64,000 nt of DNA. It comes from Sclerurus mexicanus. Lineage: Eukaryota; Chordata; Aves; Passeriformes; Furnariidae. A program made the translations under genes and the position numbers. This document shows positions 55,601 through 64,000 of the stretch, in pieces. The stretch covers positions 62,001 to 126,000 of the forward strand of contig VWZF01005201.1 of the NCBI GenBank assembly GCA_013396755.1, in the 5' to 3' direction. How positions within the stretch are numbered: position 1 is the first letter of the stretch; every line of letters starts with the position of its first letter. Below the pieces are notes generated by a model. It was not told the DNA's origin. It saw nothing but the letters and a program-made list of their open reading frames with translations, and did no database searches.

Positions 55601-55619
55601 AGCTCCTCGGGGACGTTGT
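40336..55619 (-). CDS. CAMSAP1: CAMSAP1, calmodulin-regulated spectrin-associated protein 1 (16 coding exons; first exon outside window)
   Basis: CAMSAP1 (Patronin family) binds and tracks growing microtubule minus ends, organising non-centrosomal arrays, notably in neurons and epithelia. Exons in transcript order: 55619-55357, 54763-54602, 53995-53915, 50021-49880, 48924-48785, 48689-48593, 48182-48005, 47002-46908, 46530-46446, 46069-43633, 42345-42209, 42118-41910, 41823-41721, 41369-41254, 41028-40910, 40638-40336. All phases close, giving 1554 residues plus stop. Order: N-terminal region with a CH domain (about residues 185-300), a long low-complexity region in the giant exon with coiled-coil stretches (LVQLHMQLEEKRRAIEAQKK; SIEKLNETISTLQQAILKIS), a charged helix (about 1227-1310), and the C-terminal CKK microtubule-binding domain (about 1415-1550). 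Residue numbers count from the first full codon present. Human is about 1602 residues as I recall, consistent with roughly 50 missing. Confidence 0.97.
40910..41028 (-). CDS. CAMSAP1: CAMSAP1 exon 16 (CKK domain)
   Basis: Encodes PKLFKEPSSKSNKPIIHNAI then SHCCLAGKVNEPHKNSILE, the start of CKK. Acceptor 'cttccatag', donor 'gtaagc'. Confidence 0.97.
41254..41369 (-). CDS. CAMSAP1: CAMSAP1 exon 15 (linker before CKK)
   Basis: Encodes VESMESLPILSRNPSRNTER and onward to SVAEYT. Acceptor 'cccccccag', donor 'gtgcct'. Confidence 0.96.
41721..41823 (-). CDS. CAMSAP1: CAMSAP1 exon 14 (serine-rich linker)
   Basis: Encodes DNLSSAQSGSSLSLASAATT then EPESVHSGGTPSQ. Acceptor 'gttttgtag', donor 'gtacct'. 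Confidence 0.96.
41910..42118 (-). CDS. CAMSAP1: CAMSAP1 exon 13 (charged helix and basic linker)
   Basis: Encodes RKAEEDRIRKEEEKARRELI, QEYLRKKQQQILEEQGLG, then the basic KPKSKPKKPRPK and SDSGTKCSST. Acceptor 'gcctttcag', donor 'gtaagg'. Confidence 0.97.
42209..42345 (-). CDS. CAMSAP1: CAMSAP1 exon 12 (charged coiled-coil helix)
   Basis: Encodes DEQKAEDELAKKRAAFLLKQ and onward to VEQKRDEA. Acceptor 'gctcttgcag', donor 'gtaatg'. Confidence 0.97.
42346..43632 (-). other. CAMSAP1: CAMSAP1 intron 11 (1.3 kb)
   Basis: Follows the giant exon. I see no exon, repeat family or RNA gene in it. Confidence 0.7.
43633..46069 (-). CDS. CAMSAP1: CAMSAP1 exon 11 (2437-bp giant central exon)
   Basis: Encodes 812 codons from PLSQPTPFALHH to GVGFFFK. 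Mostly disordered and serine/glutamate-rich, with conserved islands: GDSISLARSISKDSLASNIV, SRYIGEEESAKLQEDMKVKE-like, MTSFAERKLQRLNS, and two predicted coiled coils. Acceptor 'cttttctag', donor 'gtaaat'. It lies in the position of the family's central region and the frame is unbroken. Confidence 0.98.
46446..46530 (-). CDS. CAMSAP1: CAMSAP1 exon 10
   Basis: Encodes HRHRSNSLTRVDGQPRGAIL then AWPEKKP. Donor 'gtaaga', acceptor 'cattccag'. Joins the giant exon as KKP-R-PLSQ. Confidence 0.96.
46908..47002 (-). CDS. CAMSAP1: CAMSAP1 exon 9
   Basis: Encodes GKGGSPAFSPSHPLLPLRQK then QQKSLQGEDSP. Acceptor 'tgacttag', donor 'gtaagc'. Confidence 0.94.
47368..47705 (-). repeat. CR1 LINE fragment (minus strand)
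   Basis: Plus-strand text begins 'tatagaatcccagagtggtt' and reads back through CR1; located in CAMSAP1 intron 8. Confidence 0.88.
48005..48182 (-). CDS. CAMSAP1: CAMSAP1 exon 8 (after CH domain)
   Basis: Encodes KAVMQQKSSRPPVPISNATK, RSFMASPASPSPAELQPPA and YYLHPEEPEY. Acceptor 'tgtgcccag', donor 'gtgagt'. Confidence 0.97.
48593..48689 (-). CDS. CAMSAP1: CAMSAP1 exon 7 (end of CH domain)
   Basis: Encodes PNVMVFIAELFWWFENVKPD then FVQPRDIQEIKD. Acceptor 'tcttctag'-type, donor 'gtaagt'. Confidence 0.97.
48785..48924 (-). CDS. CAMSAP1: CAMSAP1 exon 6 (CH domain)
   Basis: Encodes ICLKEVTSIADSLYNIQLLR and onward to MLYAPLVLK. Acceptor 'cctttgcag', donor 'gtaaga'. Confidence 0.97.
49880..50021 (-). 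CDS. CAMSAP1: CAMSAP1 exon 5 (CH domain)
   Basis: Encodes VRYRRDHLSSRQLPYFPLLE and DLMKDGSDGAALLAVIHYYC, then PEQMKLD. Acceptor 'tctcggtag', donor 'gtatgt'. Confidence 0.97.
50217..50320 (-). repeat. CR1 LINE 3' fragment (minus strand)
   Basis: Reads 'agaatggtttgggtgggagg' and 'ctgccatgggcagggaacct' on the plus strand, the inverted CR1 tail; in CAMSAP1 intron 4. Confidence 0.85.
51105..51122. repeat. (AC)9 microsatellite
   Basis: Perfect AC dinucleotide run in CAMSAP1 intron 4. Confidence 0.9.
53915..53995 (-). CDS. CAMSAP1: CAMSAP1 exon 4
   Basis: 27 codons, VNLKMREITEKEIKLKQQLM then ESPGHQK; in frame at both ends, so skipping would not shift the frame. Acceptor 'ccttttag', donor 'gtaaaa'. 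Confidence 0.97.
54602..54763 (-). CDS. CAMSAP1: CAMSAP1 exon 3
   Basis: 54 codons, SSHMAMIDALMMAYTVEMIS and onward to MVFWINK. Acceptor 'tccttcag', donor 'gtaaaa'. Confidence 0.97.
54836..55245. repeat. Copy A of a ~400-bp diverged direct repeat
   Basis: Aligns by eye along its length with 55760-56131: shared 'ggtacccccaaaatgcca', 'aagcactgggc', 'gtttctctctcc' and 'tcttaggcagg' in the same order. Lies in CAMSAP1 intron 2. Confidence 0.8.
55357..55619 (-). CDS. CAMSAP1: CAMSAP1 exon 2 (first exon in window)
   Basis: Encodes NVPEELKDPFYIDQYEQEHI and onward, including ALQGHQSVIQALSRKGIYVM, to SAPIKM. Acceptor 'tttccttcag', donor 'gtgagc'. Starts in phase 2, so a coding exon must precede it; that exon is not in the window. 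Confidence 0.97.
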
Positions 55620-58600
55620 CTGAAGGAAACAACGGGGGAGAACCTCGCTGGTCACACACAGAAGTGGTCTCTGTCAGCGCTGTTCTCGTCTTGTTTGGAA
55701 TTCTCGGGGATTTGTTGGGAGCACGGGTTACAGTGGTGATGGTGGGAAGGGAGATACACACAGGTACCCCCCAAAATGCCAAGGCAGAGGAAGGAACTCA
55801 AGAAAATTGGTTCTAAAGCTGAGACCACTAAAGACTTACAAAGGAAAACTGTACCCACTGCAAAGCACTGGGCAAAGACACCTCCTTTTCTCGTCCAGGC
55901 CTGTTATTTTCTCTGCCCTCCCTCCCCAGGAAAAGGCCTGTAACAATGGGAGGGTTTCTCTCTCCCCACACCGGACTGCAGCTTTCTGTGGAAAAAACTA
56001 CCCCACTCCCTTTAGAGGAAAGTACTCTTAGGCAGGAAAGTCTTCCTAAGCAAGATGAGTCCTAACTCCTCGTTACAAATCCTTCCCAAAGGGAATCTGC
56101 TCTTCCAGATGGGCACTGTTTACATGTATCTTCAAGGCAAACTCTACAGCTGCTTAGAGCAACATCCCAAAACACCTGCACGCGGCAACAGGACAACTGC
56201 AAGGCTCAGGCAGTGTCTCAAACTGAGCGAGAAAACTGAGCCACCAGTATCTTAGTGCTGTATTGCCAAAATTCATCAAAACCCCAAAATATCTGGCTAA
56301 AACCTTGAGCATTTTACCAGCAGTTTGCAAACCAATCGAGTCTCCAGTGAGCTGGTGTTTTTTTAACAAGAGCATTGAAGAAAAGTATTGCAGCTTTTTG
56401 GCCTTAAAATGAAAATTCAAGCCTAGGAAGCAAAACCACTCCACTTGGATTACACAGGAACTTTAAACCAAGCCTAAAAATGAACTTCTTTAGGTTTGGC
56501 ACAGTTTCCACAGGTTGTATTAGGATTTTATCAAACTGAGCATAGATCCTGAGTGCAGTGATTTAAATGCAAGTTAAAATTAGCAACACAGACCAGACCC
56601 TGCAAACCACCAGCCATAAAGATACTTTTGTTATTACCCAGGAGAGAAAGGCACTAACAACAACTAATATTCCAATCACTCTAAATAAGTCTGAGACATT
56701 TCAAATCCATCCAAATACCCCCATACAAACACTTTTAACATCTTCAGTAATCAGCCCAGAGGCTGTTGATCTTTACAATGGCTTAGCAGGAATAATGAGA
56801 ATCTGCAACCCCAAGAAAAATATTTTCTAGCCTCCAGTGTATTGTCTTAATAGAAGCCTGACATTTCCTAATTTTCAGGCATGAAATTCTATCCCGTCAC
56901 TCTGAATCTTTCCGCAAAGTCACTTCAATAGTTCACTCTAAATATGTACATCTACAGTTGAAAGACTTATTAATTTGCAGCATATTTACTTTTCATTCAG
57001 CTCATTTCCAGAAGAATTAAGTTTTCCCATTCCAAGGAACTCCTACCCCCAGCATATCTTCAAACTGCAAAATAAGCCACTCAAATCTGTATACTGCAGA
57101 GCACCTGATGTTCATAAAGAAGAGAAACTGAGACACAATGCTATTGTGTGAGCCAGAAGTACATCTCAGATAAAAATATGTAGCAAACCAGTGTTGTTGT
57201 AACATCTCTATTGTTAGTCAGACAGTGCTGTCCCTGTTTTTCAAAATGGGAAGCTTTCTAAAATTAAGATCACTGCTTTTCCTTTTTGTGACACTGAATG
57301 TGACTTTACACTGAAGATGGTTGGAAGAGACACAATAAATCCCACTGGCACTGCCTAAGTGGCATTTGTTAACATGGGTGCCCATTTTCAGTGAAATACA
57401 TAACAAATTCAAGTATTTTTAATCTTCTTAACATTAGTCAACCTGACCTAAAATGAAAGGCTGTTGAAAGGTAATTCCATTTAATGGCCATTGCCATTTC
57501 CAGGCAGAGAACCAGAGCTTCCATTTCTAAAGACCGAGGAAAGATCCAAAAATCTAAATGCAAAGCAGCTCGGATAATTCAGCATTTCAGTTCACTGCAA
57601 GCAGCTACACCTTTAACAACAAAAGCCACTTTGCTTTGTACTGGAATTACTTGTGAAAGGCATTAATACAAGCTCATAAAATATCCATGAAGTTGTACAT
57701 CTCAGGCAGAGCATTAGCACCACTCCAAATTTGAAAGGCTTTGTTTTTGAAAACACACAAAAAAAATGCAAATTCAAAATGTCTGAAATCTGAAGCACTT
57801 GGATGAGGGGTTCAGTGCCAACACCTGCCCTCCACCAGAGACTGGCTGGAACCGGGATGAAAGGGGTGGGCAAAGAGCCCCCAAGTGCCTCCAAGCCACG
57901 GAGAGACCCTGAAATGCAGCTTTTCCTCAAGGTAAAGAATAGACTGTGATCATTTTATAGCCCGTAACTACAGAGAGCCAGAAGGTTTCTCTGCAACACT
58001 TCCACACCCACGAGGGATCCGATCTATTGGACTGGGGTGCTTCCACACATTGTTAAAACCACTGGCACGGGATGCTCAGTGTGACAGGGGCACTCAGGCC
58101 TCCCACATCAATTTTCGATTAAACCAGCTCCATTTCAATGATTTTTAAAAGCCTTTTGTAGCACTAAATGGATCTGGTTCTCAGTGAGGAGATTCCATGT
58201 CACAGAAATCAATATATTTAAAAAACCCCAAACAAACAACCCAAACAAACACACAAGGAACTCCACAAAAAACCCCTTGTATTTTATCTACTGTTGTTCA
58301 TTTTTAAAGTCCAGACAAAAAACCTGAAATCTTTTCCTTCTGTACTGAAGAACCCTCCAACATCATGTTTCTGATCTCCATATAAGTGCTGAAGGACTGA
58401 ATGGATTTGGATTGTCCAGGATTAAAGGCAGGTCTGGGTGGGAATAACTTCTACTACCAGGTTTAATAATTTGAATACTATCAGAGGAAGTTACTCATCG
58501 ACATTAATCCTCCCGCAATAGCAACTTGTTTCACTGTAAACACTTGCCCAGTTTTACTTTCTACATCATCTGCTTCTAGCTAAGTTTGTCAATGACACAT

Positions 58601-61600
58601 AGGAACAGCTTTGTACCTGATTTAAGGCCCTGACAGACAGGCCCATAGAAATTTTAATACATAAAAACCATAACAAAACTCAAGAACAGTGATATTATCT
58701 TGATGATTTGATTCAAAATTCATAGTGGACATAATTGTACTATCCACATGGCAGGCACAAATAAAAGAGAAATAAATGGCAGGAGAAACTGCAATGCAAG
58801 GAGGATGCTATATAAATATATAACTCTGAGTGAGACACTCCCAAATAGAGCTGATGCTCTGAACAGGGTGCAGTGATCTCAAACAGGGCAGCACAGCCTT
58901 CCCTGACAGCACCACACAAAAAGGGGCTTAATTGTGACATACCTTCAATATTTTGAGAGGACAAGCTAAGAGTGATCTGACCTGTCACATCTGCTGATTA
59001 TTCTTGCCTGGAGTAAAATGCCACATTAAACACCAGGTTCTCCAAACCCCCTTAAAAATGTCAACATTCCCACACTGCCAAAAACCTCAGAAACACATTC
59101 TGAGTCTTGAAACAACCACACACCACGGGATTTAACCTACTAATCACACACCACGGACACCCCAGCAGCCCCTGGTGCCATGGGCAGCTTTGCTCCCCTG
59201 TTTTTATGGGTCAGGCAAACTCCAAGGGTGTCACGTGCCCTGTGCTGGCCTCGCCACACAATGTGCCAATGCTCTTCTTGAAGAAAATGTCCCAGTCTGT
59301 CCAAGTCCCAGTTTTGATCAGCATCTTTTTCAACACCTTCCCTTCATGACCTACAAATGAACTTAGAGGTTTGAAAAGTTCTGTGGATTAAAACTTGTAT
59401 TTTTACACGTTTATGGTTTGGATTTTGGAAAAACAATAAATATCAAAAATAAACTTCTGAGCACTTCTAAGCTATAGCTACAAAAATTTCTGCTCAAGCA
59501 GTTTAACAAATCATACCAAAGCAAACCAAAACCAATTAAACCATGTCCTTTTTTTTTTTTGGCTTATTAAAAGGTCTTCAATAGCCACTTAATTCCCAAA
59601 GGAAGTCACTTTTATGTTATTGAAAAGCTTGCAAACACCTTCTGTTTTTCCCAATGTGCTTTCTGTTTCCCCAGGTAAATGTTTGCATTAATTTCCACAC
59701 AAGCTGTAGAGTTGTCAGTTTTAGACAAACTGAGGGTTCAAAAGACAAAGCTGAAAAACTACCAGTGTTTTTAGAGTAACTTAAAAGCAACAGCACATAA
59801 CCTGCAATCAGCTCTGGGAAAGTGAACATCATTAAGTCAGTTTGTCTTAAGTTTTTTATCAAGAGCTTTGGAGAATTTACCACTGGATATGAGAGTTGAC
59901 TGGATCTCTTTCACATGTGGAATTTATGGAAATTTTATACCATATTAATGAGTTGCATGCTGTCAGCTTCTTATAGAGCAAAAATGCTCATTTCTGCTGT
60001 TTCCTACACTTACAAAAACAAAGCAATATCCTATTTTTCCCAAGTTTCAGCACCATAAGCTCTTGAGTGTTCTTGCCCCACTGAGGAGACACCTCCCCCA
60101 GCTATTTGTGTAAGAGATGAAGGACTCAAAAATAAACCACCATGATTCCTCATGAAGCAACTCCTTTGGTCTGTTCCATCATATCAGTGAGTTCTAATCT
60201 CTCAAAAACTGTCAGTTCCAAGTATAAATCACCAAGTACAACATCATTTAGAGGATTATAAAAATAACTTCAGTTACAACAACCACCAGAGAGACAATTA
60301 TTGCCAGCCTCTCCTCTCCTCGCTTCAGGGGAGGAACCTCTCCTTTCTCGTCTCACTTACAAAAACCTGGCCAAAGACAACAACCTGATTATGAGTTGAT
60401 AAAGGAAAATAGAGCAATCTGAACAAATTTGACTTATCCCTTGAGCTGGTGAAGTGGATACACTCCAGATGTTATTTTACCTCCAGAAGCACGAAGAACT
60501 GGTTTCCCATGGAAAGAGAGCCAAAGTGGGATGGTAAACAGCACAGAGCTTATTCAAATTCTGAGTAGGATTTCATTAGGATCAGTATCTGCTCCCAGAA
60601 TTATTCAGCACTGGATGGATGTCCTCCAAGCTGCACAGCATGGCCAGAAACTACACGCTCTCAGCACTAAGACCACCAGAATTAAGACCACTCCTTGCTT
60701 GCCACAGCACTGAATTATAAACCCTGTAAGTGATCTGTAATAGGACACACGAAAATTTACATACAACAGGCAGGAAAAAGCCAAGCCAAAGGCTTTGGAA
60801 ACTGCTGGGAGAGTGACTGCACTCATTGTAATATCTTCTGATCAAGCACAAAGCCACAAACCTGGATAAAGCAGGAGACAAAATAATAATTATGGAATCC
60901 TTCACCCCTGTAAACTTCACACAATAATACTCAATGTTTATGAAACAGGTGCAATTAACTAAACAAATGTGTAATTACTGAATATTTGCTAAACACAACA
61001 GCTTTCTTAAAAGTATTTTTGCTACCTGCCTGAGAAGAAAGCTGACAAAGAAGAGCAGGGAATCCAGGGATTTAGGCAATTTAGCCCAGGAAATACACTC
61101 ATGCTGCTTCTACCACCCAGCAACTGTGGGTACCTATTACAGTACTGTAAAACCTTCTTTAACAAGAAAGTTTTAAGCACTTCAAAGACAAAAAAAAACC
61201 CCTTGCATTTCCCCCCCAGTGCATTACATTAGTCCTTGGCTTTCCTGCCTGCATCTTGCCAAAGGTCTCAGGCCACTGTCAGCATTAAGTCTGGAAACTA
61301 CGTAAAGCTCCAGGCCTGATAAATAAGTAAAACCCACTGAGTTCCCTTTGAAAAATCTGAATTTTACACACAGTTTTACAGAAGCAGCAACAGTTGTTAT
61401 GGAAAGGGTTGGAAACAACCCACTGCTCCCAGCAAGCTGCAACACTGAGAAATACCCATATGCTCCTTCAATATTTAAATTTTAACATTATAACAGTGAT
61501 GGTGGAAAACACAATTTCTACACATAAATGACTGCCACACTAACCGAATCTGCTGAGAAATCAGAATTTTTCATTGCCAGTGTCTATCTCCCCAAGTGGT

Positions 61601-64000
61601 ACTGAATAAAAGCATCCTGGGTGTGTTTGTTCCCACTGCTGCAGCTCAGAGCCCGAGGGGCCAGAGGGGCTGAAGGCCCAGGGTGACTTCCCTCTGCTCA
61701 GCTTTGGGCAGTGTGTGGCCTCATTCCAGCTTGGCAATGCAGCTCCTTCCAACGACTGTGGAAAAGTCATCTCCCCATGGACGGCTTGCCAAGCCTCCCT
61801 AACCTCCCACACTCACCTGCTGTGAGCTGAAGTCCCACAGACCCAGGGGCAGCTTTGCTGCTCGACCACTTAAACATTAGGAACTTGATCTTCTCAATGC
61901 CAGAATTCCTTACAGTGCCCCTTTGGTTCCCATCAAAGTTTGTGGATGAAAAATGATAATTCTGTTCTAATCAAACCCCATTTTCTCAAACCACCGTCTC
62001 AGCTAAAGGGACTTGGAATCTTTCAAGTGTACAGAAGGTTTCCAGATGCTTGTGCACAGAGTGACCCATGTCAGGAGTCCCCGATTTATTTGGGGAGATG
62101 GATGATGCTGAATGGGAAACACCTTCCTTCACAACATCCTCCCCCTGTGTCTTTTGGAATTCTGACAAACAGCTGCAGGACCTCCCTCTGGGTCCCACCT
62201 GTGCCAACCAACCAGGCAGCCACCACAGCCTCCAGGAACAAACCATGCAGCCCAATTCCTGTGCAAGAAGAGGGGCTGTCTCACAGTATCTGTGTAGCTC
62301 CACCCAGTTTTTTGACTACCAAAATTCTCTTTACATGGCCAGAAGGGGGAAAAAAAAAAGCAATAATGCATCAGCATATGAAAAAAAGCCGAAATCAGGA
62401 CTTCAAATCTGAATTATTTCTCATGCATGCTCCCAGTGATTTGCCCTTGAGGAAAAAAACTCAAAGGATGAAGAGTTTTCCTACTTAAATGCCAGCTTAG
62501 ATGTAGAGAATTCAAATATCCTCTAACAGCAAAGAGAAAACACAGTTGCAGGTAAGACTTGCAGTGATGAATGGCTTTCACTCAGTCTACACTAGAATCA
62601 AATTCCTGTTCTTGATCCTTCCCACACTTCACCAGGAGCTCAGCCTTACTCAGATGAAAATGAAATCCAGGATATGCATCCGGATTTGAAAGATCAAGGC
62701 ACAGAGTTATGTCAATTCATATACATCAAATCCAACGTTTCAGAGAGACACCCTTACTCAGCCACTCTAAGGCAGTTCTGGAAACTTTACCAGGTAAGAT
62801 TCATTTCAGAGAATATTTTAATATTATAAACAAAGAAGCGCTTTTTTTTTTCACCAAATTAACCAGAAAGTAGTCTAAAATAATAAAAAGTCCCCAAAAC
62901 CTTTTATCTGTATAGTGAGATTTTAAATAAGAAAATCACTCACTGAACAGCATCTAATATCTTAAAACAAAAACACAGCCCTGAGAGATGACAAGTGATG
63001 CATTAAGTTCAAATATTATTCAAAATCATAACCACACAGGAAACCTTCTTAAACCCATCTCTCTATGAATTAAAGAGGCTTATGAATTTCTAGGGATTGT
63101 GCAATGCTATCCCAGCAGTAATGGCTAACATGTGACAACGACTTGCAGGAGCCATTTCAAAAATCAAACTACATTTCCACGGGCCACAATCCTGCAAAGA
63201 TGCACGTGGAAACAAATCCTTACCCACTGGAGCGACACCACCAACACAACACAGAAAAAGATTAGTTTTTCCTATTGTTTGTGGCATTTAACTGCTGTTA
63301 AATGAAATATGAACAAGCCTGAATGCATGTAGAAAAACTGGCATAGGCTGCTACAGCCAGACACCACATCTCTGTCATGGGGAAAGCTGTTTCTTTTTAA
63401 TTTTTAGTCAAAGCAAAGCCAAATACTTCTACAATCAAAGTCTGTGCTGTCAAGTGCATAAGCAGAGTGGCCATTAAGCACTGAACTGGCCCAAGAGGGC
63501 CAGCCCCGAGGCTGAGCGCTGGAGCCCCAGCAGACACCCCCCCGGAGCTTCCTCTGCAGCGCAGGATCCCTGCCAGTGTCTCCCACGTAGGATTAGCTTC
63601 CCATCGAAACAAAGTCACAACACACCCCCTGCATCTCCAACCCTGCAATATCCATGTTATCACTGGTGGCTTTTTTTTTGCAGGGAACGTTACAAACAAT
63701 TCCAGCCAGGGAGAAATATTTACAGGAGGAAACGCCTGTTCTGTTCTTTTAAGTTATCAATGTTTTACTGACACCCTCCCCAGATTCCCACATTTTTAAA
63801 CGTCATCTGATCCGTGGGGGTTTTTTTGTCTCTTGTTGCTTGTAACAAAATACCTGCACTAACATTAAACACTATAAACCCATGATTTTATTTTCCCCAC
63901 AATCATTGAGACGAGGATGCCACAGACAGCTGGAAGTATTGAAAAAGGAAAATAATTTGGACAAATATTCCAGTAAGGATTAATATTTAATGGCAGGAAT
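55620..64000 (-). other. CAMSAP1: CAMSAP1 intron 1 (partial)
   Basis: AT-rich sequence of at least 8.4 kb. No match to the expected N-terminal exon was found. It contains one copy of a ~400-bp diverged direct repeat (55760-56131). No other gene or recognised repeat was identified. Confidence 0.75.
55760..56131. repeat. Copy B of a ~400-bp diverged direct repeat
   Basis: Partner of 54836-55245, same orientation, in CAMSAP1 intron 1. The pair flanks exon 2. The family is not recognised. Confidence 0.8.

Noticed and set aside
63470..63600. GC-richer patch near the window end as CAMSAP1 exon 1
   Set aside because: No frame matches the expected N-terminal residues and no suitable donor is present.

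Overview
The window is vertebrate nuclear DNA, almost certainly avian. Nine 3'-truncated CR1 LINE fragments with the bird-type tail (a 'ccttccaacccaaaccatt' motif followed by 'attctatga'-like units) are scattered through it. The two genes and their arrangement match the KCNT1-CAMSAP1 neighbourhood, which I recall from human 9q34.3 and expect on the chicken chromosome 17 equivalent. The species cannot be fixed from sequence alone.

Layout. (1) 1-32.5 kb, plus strand: KCNT1, the sodium-activated potassium channel Slack (KNa1.1/Slo2.2). Thirty-one coding exons are placed to the base, from the exon just before the '[12 protein letters not shown]' segment to a TGA at 31101-31103, giving 1172 codons with a continuous frame. 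The true N-terminal exon(s) lie before the window. The 3' UTR runs to a poly(A) signal near 32.48 kb. The region is GC-rich, with many short introns and several minisatellites. (2) 32.5-38.5 kb: the interval between two convergent genes. It holds one CR1 fragment and a chain of splice-site-bounded candidate exons on the minus strand (34.1-37.1 kb), possibly an undescribed transcript. (3) 38.5-64 kb, minus strand: CAMSAP1, the microtubule minus-end-binding protein. Sixteen coding exons (2-17 if numbered with one missing first exon) run from 55619 down to a stop at 40336. They encode 1554 residues and include a 2437-bp giant exon. From 55620 to the window end is intron 1; the ATG exon is outside.

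The two genes are transcribed toward each other and have unrelated jobs: a neuronal Na+-gated K+ conductance, and non-centrosomal microtubule organisation. Points worth a second look are a GC-AG intron that splits the sodium-coordination motif of KCNT1, a splice acceptor inside a GA repeat, a possible poison exon before the last two KCNT1 exons, a diverged ~400-bp direct repeat flanking CAMSAP1 exon 2, and the candidate minus-strand transcript between the genes. I saw no tRNA, rRNA, CRISPR array, intact transposon or viral gene.
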